This document shows, piece by piece, positions 26,388-37,677 of a DNA stretch of 64,000 nt. Every line of letters starts with the position of its first letter. The first letter of the stretch is position 1. A program made the position numbers and the translations under genes. The DNA lies in assembly GCA_036850595.1 (NCBI GenBank), contig CM072148.1:7119118-7183117 (forward strand). The letters run 5' to 3'. The DNA comes from Rhyacichthys aspro. Lineage: Eukaryota > Chordata > Actinopteri > Gobiiformes > Rhyacichthyidae. The notes below the pieces were generated by a model. That model was not told the origin of the DNA, did not search any database, and saw only the letters and a list, made by a program, of their open reading frames with translations.

Positions 26388-27135
26388 GTAGAGCCTGTCA
26401 TGGTAAAACCAAATGTGTAAACTATGTGTAAACTATGTGGAATTAGTGCCAGAGATTTGTGCTTATAATCCTACACCATGTACATTAAATAAGACCACCC
26501 AGTCCAATACTTGAATCTGACTTTATGTAAGTGCTGCCTGGACTCTGTGTGCCTCATGTTGTCCTAAATACAGCTAATTGTTGGAGATCTGTCACTTTTT
26601 ATCAACACCATTAAATTACTGTCTTCTTATCAATGACTAATGTAGTGTTCTTCATTCTAAACATTATGAAAGATGAAGGGTATGCACACAATGCCATTTT
26701 TTTTATAATGTAAGTGATAATTTAATAGATTTCTTCATTTCACATTAAACATTATAGTACTTCACATATAAATATCTTCACATATAGGATTTACTTCATC
26801 TATCTATTACATATAAAATTACTTTATGAATAAATCTATGTCAACACTGAAGTACAAAAAGTGCTCAGCACAGTGCCCTGCATTTCCAGACATAATTCAT
26901 TTTATCATATATTGTCAAAAATGTCATGTGTCATATGTTATGTTTAGATAAGCTGCCTCTTGGTTAATTTCTACTTTGAAAAAAGGTAATTAAACAACAC
27001 TTTTGGTGGATTTTGTAAGATAATTGGACCTTATGTGATTCAAGTGCAAGCAAATGACACATGACAATGTTGGCTGGTGTTAAGAACAGGCCATAGACAG
27101 GTATGGTTAAGTTTTCTAGTTTACATTCTCACTGT
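26388..27135. other. Tail-to-tail 3' UTR interval between INTS12 and ARHGEF38
   Basis: AT-rich 748 bp between two convergent stop codons. ATTAAA at 26484 could serve INTS12. No confident ARHGEF38 poly(A) signal was picked on the minus strand. No other gene is visible. Confidence 0.7.
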
Positions 27136-30100
27136 TTATGCATAGGACATTTTCCCCAAATAGTTGGCCGGGACGTAGCCCTTCTGTCCATTGGCCTCAG
27201 CCAACCACCAGTCCTTATTGCCCCCCAGGTCACAAAACTGGAGGATGCGGACGTGCTGGTACTCCTGCAGGCTCAGCTCTTGGTCACAGCGGGCTTGAAA
27301 TGCATATACAGCATAAAACTGCAAAGTCAAAAAGATGTATTTAGATATTTATGCTGAATACTACAACTTGTGTGTTCAACTTGCAAGTTTTGTGATTACT
27401 TTACCATTTGGAGTTCTTTTTTGGTTGAACACAAGAAGTTTATTAAGAGATACACATGAGTACTGTTTAGCAGGTCATGAATGATTATTTTAAAAGAAAT
27501 AAGGAGATTTCTTTTTCTTGGCTCTAAATAAACCATTGGGAAATAACAAACTGTACTCTCCTTCATATCCAGCAGGGGGTGCTGTTTATTATTTGTTTTT
27601 ACATGTAATACCTCAGTCCTATTTCTAATAGATCAATTTACTGACACTGTCTACAGAGTTAAGGTCAGATACAGTATCCTGTTGTAATTACATACTACAT
27701 GTTATAGATGACAGTGTTGGTCTAAACTGTTTAAAGCTTTGTTGTCATGTCATTTCATTCACCTAATATAATCTGTTTTCACTGCAGTGTAGACTGGTAC
27801 CCTAAAAGACCATCAAGTGTTCTCTGCTTAAAGTAACTGTATCTAATCTTGTTTATTCTCAGATGCTTTGGTTTTACTGCCTCTTTACTAACAAGCCATT
27901 GTTTTATGGCTCGCACAGTTTGCAGTATATTTAATAGTTGTATAAAATAGAACATGCATAATGTAAATGGATCTTTACAAGAGCCTCACTTATCTCCTGG
28001 GCTATAAAAATATTACACTCGCTAAAAAAAAAAAAAAAGTAATGATGTTTCTCATGAAATTTTCTGCCACACAATGCATTAGTGTGATTTATAGTGTTTG
28101 GTCAATGGACAATTGCCAATTGAGTAACTACATCACACGTTAAAAAACCTACGAATCTATTATGATAGTATTTTGTGGTACATTTAATTAATACCTGTTG
28201 TGTGTCGTCTATTATATCATCTCCGTCCACCGAGACTCCCTGGTCCTCTGGGTTGTCCGGTTCCCCCTGTAGGCCAGAGAGGGTGGAGCAGCTGTCGGTG
28301 GTGTTCAGACTGAAGCTGCGCAGGCTGCTGCTGCCGCTGCCTGACACAAACAGGCTAATGTCATCAAAGTCCTCCTCCACCATGATGGGCTGCTGCTGCT
28401 GGGCCGGCTGCTGGTCTCGGGCCATCTGTCCTCCTCGCTGTGAGTCTCGAAGAGGGTTGTACTGCTTCAAGAAAGTGGAGTACACATAACCCTGAGCACC
28501 TGATGGAGACATAAGGGTTTTACAAATTTGGGAAATACATATGATAGATAATGCATATACAAATTAGCTGTTTACATCTATCCATAGTCCAGGAGTACTG
28601 AGCCCTAGAATTACATATAAAGAATAAAATCATAACTTTCAATTATCATTATGAAACGGTACTTTTTTGGTGTATAACTTTGTACATATATTGAAATTGC
28701 CAACACAATATGAAAATGCATTTGCAGTGAGAGACCAGGAGTCTGAGTATATATGATGTGAGAATATTCATATTGCTGATACAAACAGAAGGATGAACAA
28801 CAACTTCCTGGGAATACCTATAATCCCAGAGGAGCAGACACGCCTGTGAAGAATCTACAACATACACACAGTTTTTTCCCCCAAAGCTCATAAAAGAACT
28901 TGTTATTGCAGTGCAGCATCTCTCCATCCTTGTTATGAATACCCAGAGGAGATGCTTTGTACTCCAAGCAACGCTGCTTACACTGTGCAGTGGTTTGTTC
29001 CAAACAAGATGTTGGTATCTCAGGTACTGCGTTGACATGTGCAGAGGAGATGGAGACGAGCTCTTGAGTTGGCCCTGTTGTGAGGCAACCTCCTCCAGAG
29101 GAAGCAACATGACATCACAGGAGCCTCTGGGAATGAGGCTTGTATGCTGACTCGTCAATGTCGCAAAGTAAAGTTTGCTGTGTCTTCACAAGCTCACGCT
29201 CTAATAGATGCAGATCTATTCAATGCACAATGAGAGTTCAGAAGATCCTGTACTATACTGCACATAGTTTAATGTGATAACTTCATTCACCTGTGTATGC
29301 CTCACTAAGTGAAGCTACCTCTGCCCCTAGGGTCTACATCCTCACACACACACACACACACACACACTTGCCTCCAGTGTGCACAAGCCAGCGGCTGCTG
29401 CTGCCAAATGGGTCACAGTCCTCAAGCAGGGCCACCAGCTCCCCTTCCAGCAGACTGAGGTCCTGCTCCTGGCAGCCATTACACTTTCTCTTCAGCTGGT
29501 AAATGCTCTGCAGTGGATGCTCTGCCAGCAGCCAGGCACGCTGTTCCTCAGTCTGATGCTGCACTTCAGGCACCTGCTGGACAGCAAAACACAAGAGTGA
29601 GTCAGAAGTGGTCCAAGAGCACTGGCAAAAGAATGGTGTGTGGGTGTGATGCTGCGTGCTTGTATACACGGCTGGTCTAAAGAGGTGAAAGGTATTAAGA
29701 TACCTGGCTCTAGAGCTGCAATCCACACATTCCTGTGTACACCCACTCACAATAACAAGCTCTACAGTATATACATATGTTTACACAGACTGTCATTGAC
29801 ATTTTCATCGACACAATTTTGCCAAACCAGACAATGATCAGATTGTAAGCTGAAACTTTCACAGAAAAAAATTCTCTTTCCCCCTGTTTACCGTTACTTT
29901 CTTGTCCCGTTGTCTCTCAAAACTGACTTTGCGCTCCATTAGCTTCTGTGCATTGTCCTTTACAAAAGTCAGATTGCTCAGCTCCTCCATGATGCTGTTC
30001 TGCACCTCTGCCATGTTTGACAAAGGAGCCTGGACAAACAAATACATGTCACATATTGATTTCTTCTCACACATACGTTAAATCAAATGTTGTCTGTATG

Positions 30101-33100
30101 TTCTCACAGGAAGTTGATGTAACGATGGAGCAGGCAGTAACAGTTTCTCCATGAGCTGTCTAAGCAGGGCCACTAGATACACCACACAGTTGGTGAGGAT
30201 GGTGTGGGCGGCCATGTTGAACCTCTGCAGTTCCTCGACCAGTAGGGCATTGAGGGCCTCGTAGTCCCTCCTGGCGGGGCCCTGGTCATCAGGCACTAAT
30301 GTCGGACAGGAAGGAGGGGAGGACACTGAGGATGATGATGCTGACAGTGATGAAGAGCGCTCCAGACGGCTGCAGTAATCCAGTAACTTGTCATAACGCT
30401 TCTGGATGAGCTTTTGCGGGGCCGTGAACATGCCCTGCAGCGAGGTCAGGGGAGCAAGGACCAGCTGCTCCACACTGTCTTTCTACATGCAGCAAAGGAA
30501 GGAAATAAAAAGAAGGAATAAATAGACAATGAGTAGGAATGACTACGTATACGCCTACTTTGCATCAAACTGTCAAAACAAATGCAGTCATAAGGTTGTC
30601 ACAGTGAGATTTTGTTAAAAACATAGGTCTATAGGCTAATGGGAGCTACTGCATACATTACAACATTAGCTAACTTAAATATCTATCTATCTATAAGATT
30701 TTTTATTAAAGAAAATCATCTACTAGAACCAAGTTTTCTCTTTTAGACACAACACCATAGCATGCTAGCTTGCGAGAGTGCTGACAGCATGGGAACAATG
30801 AATGGCTAGCACAGATTAGCCATGTTGAATGCTAACAGCAGTGAAAAAGCTGGTCAGTTCAGTCCAATTAAAAAGGCTATTGTTGCTGTTAGCCAAAAAG
30901 TAAATGTGCTTTTTCTAGTTTACAAAACTCACAACAGTGTGTGTAACTCAGAACTGGTTAGTTAAGTTAACGAATAAATTCAATACACTGGGAAAAAGTT
31001 TGTTGTGGCTAATAGCTTTTGAGTTACACAAACTCATCATTAAGTTGCTCAATTATATTTTGGGGATGTTTTAAATAGGTCTATTGTGATATTGTCTTGT
31101 CATATTGTTTGCATTTCTTGCTGCACTTATTACAGTACATGGAGCTTAGAGCAATCTTGATTCGAGGTCACACTGAATGGTTGAAGAACACAAAGCTACT
31201 GTTCTTTCAGAGCGTGTAAACCTAAGAGATTGAGGGCAGGTGAGTGAAGGGGACAGAGCTACCAGAGGATCAGGTTTAGGGGCACACAAGAAGACTTTAT
31301 TACACTCAATAGTGAGGGAAAGTGAGATCAGGACGTTAAGAAGGTCATGTACCATGTGTTTGAATCGGTAACTTGTACACAGTGCATATAAAAGACTTAC
31401 AAAGTGCTTATATGGGTCGTTTCCATTGTGGTGGTATAAGCCATTTTTGTCCTTTTTGTTGAACTCTTTGATGATATTTTCCATGTCGTGAGCATTCTGG
31501 ACAGCCACGGTAACCATTTCCTGGTAAAGTATACAAAATAACTCTGGTAAGTAGCCTATAACAATACATATAGTCATTATTCAGATTTCCTCTCACATAC
31601 CTGAGTTTCTTGCACGTAACACTGCACATTCTTGACCAGCTGCCTGACTGCTTTCTCCAGACTCCTGAACAGCTTCTCTTCTCGGTCAAATACTTCATCT
31701 CTTACCTGCAAAGAAGTGAAGAATATTCATCTCCTGCATTAAGTAATAGTGGTTAGATTTTGTTTCTCATTTCAGTCTTTTTACCTGTGGTTCAACTCCT
31801 GTGAGAATCTTGAGATAACCTGCAAATCGGTCCCCTTTCTTTCGGATTGAGTGAATGTTGAATTTGTGTAACTTGCCCCTTAATGTGCCTTCATCCTCCA
31901 ACCTCTTATACTTCATAACTGAATGAAATGTATAGTTTATATAGTTTTATTATTTCATTTAGATGACTATTAAACAATCATATCTAACCAGTGTTACCTA
32001 TATCCTTGCGTCTCTTGAATTCATTGATGTTGACGTTTATTATTTTAGCAGCAGTGAATGCTTCTTGAACCGGTTGGTGGTCCGGGTGGTCCTCAGGTGT
32101 GGTCTGCCAAAGCTCCCCAAGCAGCAAAGGATACTTCATAATTCTCTGAACTGGTTTGATGAGCAGTGATCCCATGTCTAACAAACTGGGCTTACATCTG
32201 CAAAAACATGTTACATATTAGTGATTTTACAGTGTACTTGAAATGTATGATGCATTTAGGCGTACTTACTCTTGGTCGTAGATTTTCCTGAAAAAAAAAA
32301 AAAAGTCCAAACCATTATTACTATCACATCAACAGGGAAGTTGTGAATGATTTCAAATACAATGCGGAGGAAGTAGCTGGCCTTACTTCAGTGCTAATAC
32401 ACATGCAGTAAAATGTTGCTTTACTTCTTCCTCTTTCTCATAGGCTTTGAGAGCCATGTTGGCGTCGTCATGGTGATAGCAGTAAATCTTGTACACATCT
32501 TCTAAAGCTGCCTTGGCCTGGATGAATACTTCTCCTTTAACAGAACGAGACGTGTGTATGGGACGAACAGAGGAGAAGACATTCAACTGTGGATTTATGG
32601 TTGCAGTGAGATTACCTATGACGATTGCTTCTGGATCAGGGTCGGCCATTGCGTCGTGTAGTCTTTGAAGGAGAGCGGCGGATACCTCACACACTGTTTC
32701 CATGTTGGTGAATAGACGGTCCACATCCACAACCTAACACAAGAGTAAAATACAGCAAAATACACATACAAATGCAATGAGGAAGACTTGAAAACAGTGC
32801 CCAAAGTCAAATAATAGAGTTTAGTTGGCGACTAGACCAGAACATATGCCGTTTACTATCACTACTTTTATGGAGTAGAGAAAAAGTCACAGCTCAGCAA
32901 TTATTACACCCAGTTTTGTTCATTATTATTTGAACTGAGTGCAGCATTAGCTTTGTTAGCATTAGCCCAGCTGATTTAGTCTCAGCTTGAGCCTTGTGGT
33001 TACAAAAAAAAAGCCAAGGAAAAATAAATTTATCTTGAATGGCAGGTAATTCTCTTCACTACAAAAAATCCAAGTAATAAATAAAACATAAGCTTAAAAC

Positions 33101-36100
33101 GTCCATAATTCATTGACTTATGTTGGATATTGTACCTGCATGTTTCGGAGCGGCTGGACCACCTCCCTGATGCACAGCTCCAGGTCCGTCAGGTAGTCCT
33201 TCTCAGTCTGCACCAGCTCCTGGATGACCTTTGACCTGCGCTTCATCTTCCTCAAACGCAACTCCTCTGGATCCAGCGCTGGAGAGGGGGGCGTGGACAG
33301 GTCAAACGGGCTCATCTTTTCTGGGTTATAAAAGCAAACAATGTGATATTAGGTGTCGCACATTCATCCTGAAGACTTTTGTCTCTGCTCCCATCTCTCA
33401 TGTAATGAAGTAGAAGATGTTTCCCATATGCAAACAATAGGCTAATTTAGTAGCACTCTGTAAGTAAGCCATTATCTGCTACACAAAATACCTGGATATT
33501 GCCAGAACTTGGAAGTTAACAAGAAAAATGCATGTACTGGTACTTGTACTGTAAATGTTTGTCTGTCCATGTCTGTCTTAAAGTGTAAACCCTGCAATTA
33601 GCTGTACCCCAAAAAATCCTTCCCTCATAGCACATCAACATACTAACACTCACACCAAACAGAACTTTAGATTTTATCTTAAACTTCCAGTTCATTGTTA
33701 GACTGATCCAATCCTGCAGTTATCTCTGACTCATTAATCACTGAAGAATGCATTGCCATTATTTATCTGCTTTTCACTTTGCTTCCCTTTTCTGTATTGG
33801 TGCTTTCCTTTTCTGTTTCACTGTTTATGTAGGCATAGCCAGTGCTGGAATAGACAATTTTCCATAAGATTTTTTGTCATCTCCATTGATTCCTTGTTGA
33901 CCAGCCAACCAGCCAATGAGGTTATATATTACTAGAGAGTAAAAAGAGATTTCGAGAATACATGTTTTTGCCCAAAAAGTTACGTGGTGCTCCTTTAATC
34001 CTTCATAATAAAGCCTAGATGACTTAAGGTCTTGTTTTTTCACAGATCATTCCAATTACAAAATGCTATCAGGTAATTAAACAGTTTCCTCACATTCAAG
34101 GAAAAAACATCATAATGTACATTTAATTGCCAATTATCCTCACACATTAAGCATCTGAGAAAGGCTCTAGTCCCATGAGGTTTAATGAATAGGTGGCTGA
34201 AAATGAATCTTTTACAGGCAAAGGCAATGTTTACAGTTCTGAATAAAATAATAAATAAAAAAACATATTATTTCATACATCTCATCAAACCAGCCAGCTG
34301 AACATTTAAATTAGTTTGGTGCCATCTGTGTCACATATGCATTTCATAAAAATTCATCCCTGTGGGCAGCAACATATCTTTCTTAACAGATCTGCTTGAT
34401 GCCTGAGCAGCCATTGCTATTTTTTGGACAGAAGTGTCTGCTCAGGGAAGAGGGATGCTTCCTCGCTGCCTAATCGACACTACCACGCACCATTTCCTGC
34501 TTTAGGGAGAAAGTGATGGAGGGAGGGAGACGTAGCGCTGCGAGGCCCGTGTCAGGTTACGGAACTAATCGTGGCGCTGATGTAATGCTACGCCGAGCTC
34601 AGGCATTCCATCTGCTGAAGCTGGGAGGGGAACGGGTTAGGAAGGAGGAGTGACACACATACAGTGATAGACACGCACCTCTAAATGCAACAAAGGTGAA
34701 CGTATCATACACACACAGCAAAAAAAGTGTGACAGTAAAATTGAACTGAGCTGAGTCACAATCCTGCATAAAAATCCATTAATGATTAGTAACTCTCTCT
34801 TTAGAATAATTAAAGTAATTACTGTCATTCACTCTTGACTCACACACTTTTTAATCTTAGTGAGAAATGTGATAGACATTAGGCACTTTTTGATTTAACT
34901 GGTTGCATTTTAGTCTAGGCTACATGAAAACCACTCTTAGCAGACACTGACTGCGTTGCCCAGAGATAGCATTTAGTTTTTTGATCAGTAACTGTAAATA
35001 ATTTAAGAATATTATTGTGATCTTAGTGTTAGTAAAAATGCCAATAAAGAGCTGTCATTTGATGCAGAGCCTCACTCATGTCCCAGATGCCCTTTAGGTT
35101 CTTACTCTCATGAAAGTAGCTGCTTTGCCAGTTCAAATAGTCTTATTGCTTCTTTACCAGTTTTGCGATTATAGTCCTCCATTTGAAGTCAGTCCGTGAA
35201 TATTTCCACAAAACAGTTTGGGAAGGTCTGTTAAAATGTAACCACAGTGTAAACAAACCCTAAAAATGAACTTTCCCCTAGGCTTTGTCCACATCAATAA
35301 GTTTTTGTAACATTAGAAGCAGTTTTCTTATATACAATAGTGTTTTAATTACTAGTTGTCAAGTTTACCTGGCAATAAAGTAAGCAGTAGCTGCAAATGT
35401 TACATGTTTATATGTATTCAAATATTTTAGTATGGACTATGCTGCATTTATGTAGTCCTTGGAAAAAAAAATAAATAAATAAATAAATAAAGCATTTAGT
35501 TAACATTAAATCTGACTGGTTAAATTCTACATAATAACATTACAATCCAATAATTGAGTTTTCAAGAACAATGCTTTGAAATTTCCCCTTTGCTTTGTTT
35601 TTTGCTTTTTCTTTAAACACACTGCGGTGTCAGCAGATTTGATGAACTACAATGTCAGTAGTGTTTAGACAGCAGAAATATGGAGGGGTATCACATTCAC
35701 ATTTCAACAGTGTCAAGTGTCTGATGTGGGTTTTCAACGTGAATAGAACCTGAACTCTGTGACAACCTCCACCCGTGAGAAAAAAAACCCTTGTGGGGTA
35801 TCAGGGGCGGTGCTAAGTTTTATTATAGCTTGACTGTGAAAAGGCCTATTAATAGGTCTTTTTATCAGGCACAGCAGGATTAAAGAGGAGCCTATGCCTA
35901 CTGTTACTTATACAGAGCACAGTCCTCTTAATCCCATAAAGCTGTCATAATCACATGTTTTATCTTTCAGTCACATTATAAAGTTGGACAGTCTTTTTAA
36001 TTTGTTATCCACATATTTTGTAGAGCATAGTTGGGGGCACAGGAGTTCCCATGAAAGTGGATACCTCGCTTTTCACTTTTCAGCCTATTGAAAAGGATCC

Positions 36101-37677
36101 AACAGACAGCCCCAGAACACAATACAAGGCACAGTGTATCGCATATCACCAGCAGGAAAAATGACACGCCGGACTGTTAGACAGCAAAATGCACAATAGG
36201 ATTTGATCAGTGCAAATTCTCAGCATGTATTCTTGACACAGAGAAGTAAAAGTGAGCAAACCTGAAGATAAATGCATTTATTGTTCTTTCCAAGTGGGGA
36301 ATAAACCACCATAAACCAAGGTCAATCTGTGTCGGAATAAGGACTTATTAATGTGAGGTTGCTATGACAGCGTGGCTTGAACAACCTGTCCAACGAGCAG
36401 ATGAGATGACAACCAGCACATCACATGTTTCCTCTTGGAGTGAAGTCATCGTTGTGTCAATATTTGCAATGGTAATACCCCTGTAAATATGTAATAGTGT
36501 TTGTCAAGTGTAAAGCTGTGTCCATACAGGAGGAGGAGATTGGTTTACTGAAAACACCTCTGTGTTTTTGACAACTGGGCCTGCAACAATGCAGGTTGTT
36601 GAAGAAAACAGAAAGTGCAAAGAACTAAGAGTGTCTCTATTTCAAGGAAACAGTGAGTGCTGATAAAAGTATGAATGTATTTTTGAGGGAGAATCTATCA
36701 ATAAAGTGCCAAGTGAGAAGTAGACTGTTCAACAATGTGCCACTTTTTATCATGTGATGTCTAGGAAAGCATGAAACGAGTGGCACCGGAAAATCTACAT
36801 ACTTTTATTTTTCATAGTAATCCAGTGCTGATTTAGTGAGGTCTGTCTTTTAGCCTGAAGGGCAGCATTCTTCGCTACTGACTGCTCTTAGGACAGGTGA
36901 ATCCAGTTCTACACAAGGACAAATGTATAACTGAGATATGACTGTGTCAGCAATTGTGTGTGATGAGGCAACTGGGAATGAATTAAAAATGTGCTTGCCA
37001 TCTTTTCCTTGTCATTTGATGTTTTAAACTAACAATTCTTATTTCAATCTTAATGCGCAGAATACTGAGTGGCAGAACTTAACTAAACCTAATAATGCAT
37101 TGATTATTTATCACACATGACAAGGTCTTGTTTACAAGCCAACCTGGAGCACTTATAGCCACTCCTCTGAGTTTTTGAAGCACAGTTTGCATATGTGGCT
37201 TTATCCCAGTGGGAGTATCTCCTGCTGAACACATAGTAACACAACAGGTGCCCAGCAGACTGAGCTATATACACACTTCATTATGACATTGTGTGTATTA
37301 ATGCCCTGACACTCTATCTACTGGACAGTGCATACTTTTGCCACCAGACACTTCAATATACACTTCAGTACACAATTGATAGTCAGGAACTGAAGAATAT
37401 ATGAGTGTGTTTATAGATTGTTGCCATAGTTTTGACCCCTGGGGAGATCATTACCTTTAAGTTTAGCGCTGTATTCCGTCTTGTCAGACTGACTCCTCCT
37501 CACCAGCGTCCCCAGGTTGATGTCACCTTTAGCCATGTCATCAGCTACAATAGTGTCTGTCTTTCTCCTCTCCAGGTAGCGCAGGAACACAGGCCGGTTC
37601 CTCCTTTTGATCACTCTGTCCTTCTCCTTTTCTTTCTCCTTGTCGCAGCTGCTGGCCTCCTTCTCCTTGGGGTCCAT
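27136..37677 (-). CDS. arhgef38: ARHGEF38, Rho guanine nucleotide exchange factor 38 (DH-BAR-SH3-SH3)
   Basis: Coding exons on the minus strand are 37677-37455, 33320-33136, 32733-32616, 32534-32387, 32287-32270, 32197-31998, 31918-31785, 31705-31601, 31520-31401, 30482-30108, 30029-29892, 29576-29372, 28499-28195 and 27318-27136 (818 residues). All phases agree. The start at 37677 has a strong Kozak match (CACCATGG). The order is a basic N-terminus with ERRKTDT and RRSQSD; a DH domain from about residue 105 (VIQELVQTEKDYLTDLELC, IKPVQRIMKYPLLLGEL, KIINVNINE); a BAR-like coiled region from about 330 (REEKLFRSLEKAVRQLVKN, QKLIQKRYDKLLDY, YEALNALLVEELQRFN); SH3-1 at about 605-668 (LLEGELVALLEDCDP, GYVYSTFLKQYNP); an acidic/serine-rich linker; and SH3-2 at about 759-818 (FYAVYAFQARCDQELSLQEYQ, WWLAEANGQKGYVPANYLG). 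The DH domain should load GTP on Rho-type GTPases at membranes; the exact GTPase is not deducible. Mini-intron, microexon and GC donor are listed separately. Confidence 0.95.
27319..28194 (-). other. ARHGEF38 last intron
   Basis: 876 bp with GT-AG ends. It contains a CTCF-like CCAGCAGGGGGTGCTG at 27569-27584 and a poly-A tract near 28024. No exon-like segment was seen. Confidence 0.8.
28500..29371 (-). other. ARHGEF38 GC-AG intron
   Basis: 872-bp intron with a GC donor at the 29371 side and a CAG acceptor next to 28499. A stop-poor stretch at 28800-29158 is open on both strands, but no splice-flanked exon or recognisable protein was found in it. Confidence 0.7.
29343..29371. repeat. (CA)n microsatellite abutting a GC splice donor of ARHGEF38
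   Basis: About 12 CA units on the plus strand (TG on the transcribed strand) end directly at the GCAAGT donor of the exon 29576-29372. The only phase-consistent splice is CTGGAG|GCAAGT, a GC-AG intron. Confidence 0.85.
30483..31400 (-). other. ARHGEF38 intron with a short TATC repeat
   Basis: 918-bp GT-AG intron between the exons 31520-31401 and 30482-30108. A short (CTAT)n run lies near 30682. Otherwise unique AT-rich sequence. Confidence 0.75.
32270..32287 (-). other. 18-nt ARHGEF38 microexon
   Basis: Minus-strand exon between a T-rich tract ending in CAG and the donor GTAAGT. It enters and leaves in phase 2 and supplies the residues KIYDQ plus split codons. The joined protein reads LKKIYDQECKPSLLDMG, matching the LKKIYMQEGKPNLLDMG block of the human DH domain, so the exon is required for the domain. 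Confidence 0.88.
32535..32615 (-). other. 81-nt in-frame mini-intron in ARHGEF38
   Basis: The open frame runs uninterrupted from 32733 to 32387, but 27 codons in the middle have no counterpart in the family. They are exactly bounded by AG|GTAATC and a pyrimidine-rich stretch ending TTAAAG|G. Removing them joins VIG to EVFIQ, which matches VIGEVFLQ in mammals. Retention would insert 27 residues without a frameshift. Confidence 0.75.
33321..37454 (-). other. ARHGEF38 intron 1 (4.1 kb)
   Basis: The largest intron of the gene, GT-AG. It holds an (AAAT)n repeat at 35468-35491, a perfect 12-bp palindrome CCTATTAATAGG near 35844, and a higher-complexity, GC-richer block at about 34430-34640 that could be an enhancer or an alternative promoter. 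No further exon was recognised. Confidence 0.7.
35468..35491. repeat. (AAAT)n microsatellite
   Basis: Tandem AAAT units following an A-run in ARHGEF38 intron 1. Confidence 0.9.

Noticed and set aside
28649..29158. 169-codon minus-strand frame inside an ARHGEF38 intron, with a second minus frame and a plus frame also open
   Set aside because: No acceptor/donor pair in the right phase, no recognisable protein, and openness on several frames points to low stop density rather than coding.
32387..32733. Single uninterrupted ARHGEF38 exon of 347 nt
   Set aside because: Replaced by two exons around an 81-nt intron because the extra 27 residues break a conserved block and are bounded by splice consensus.
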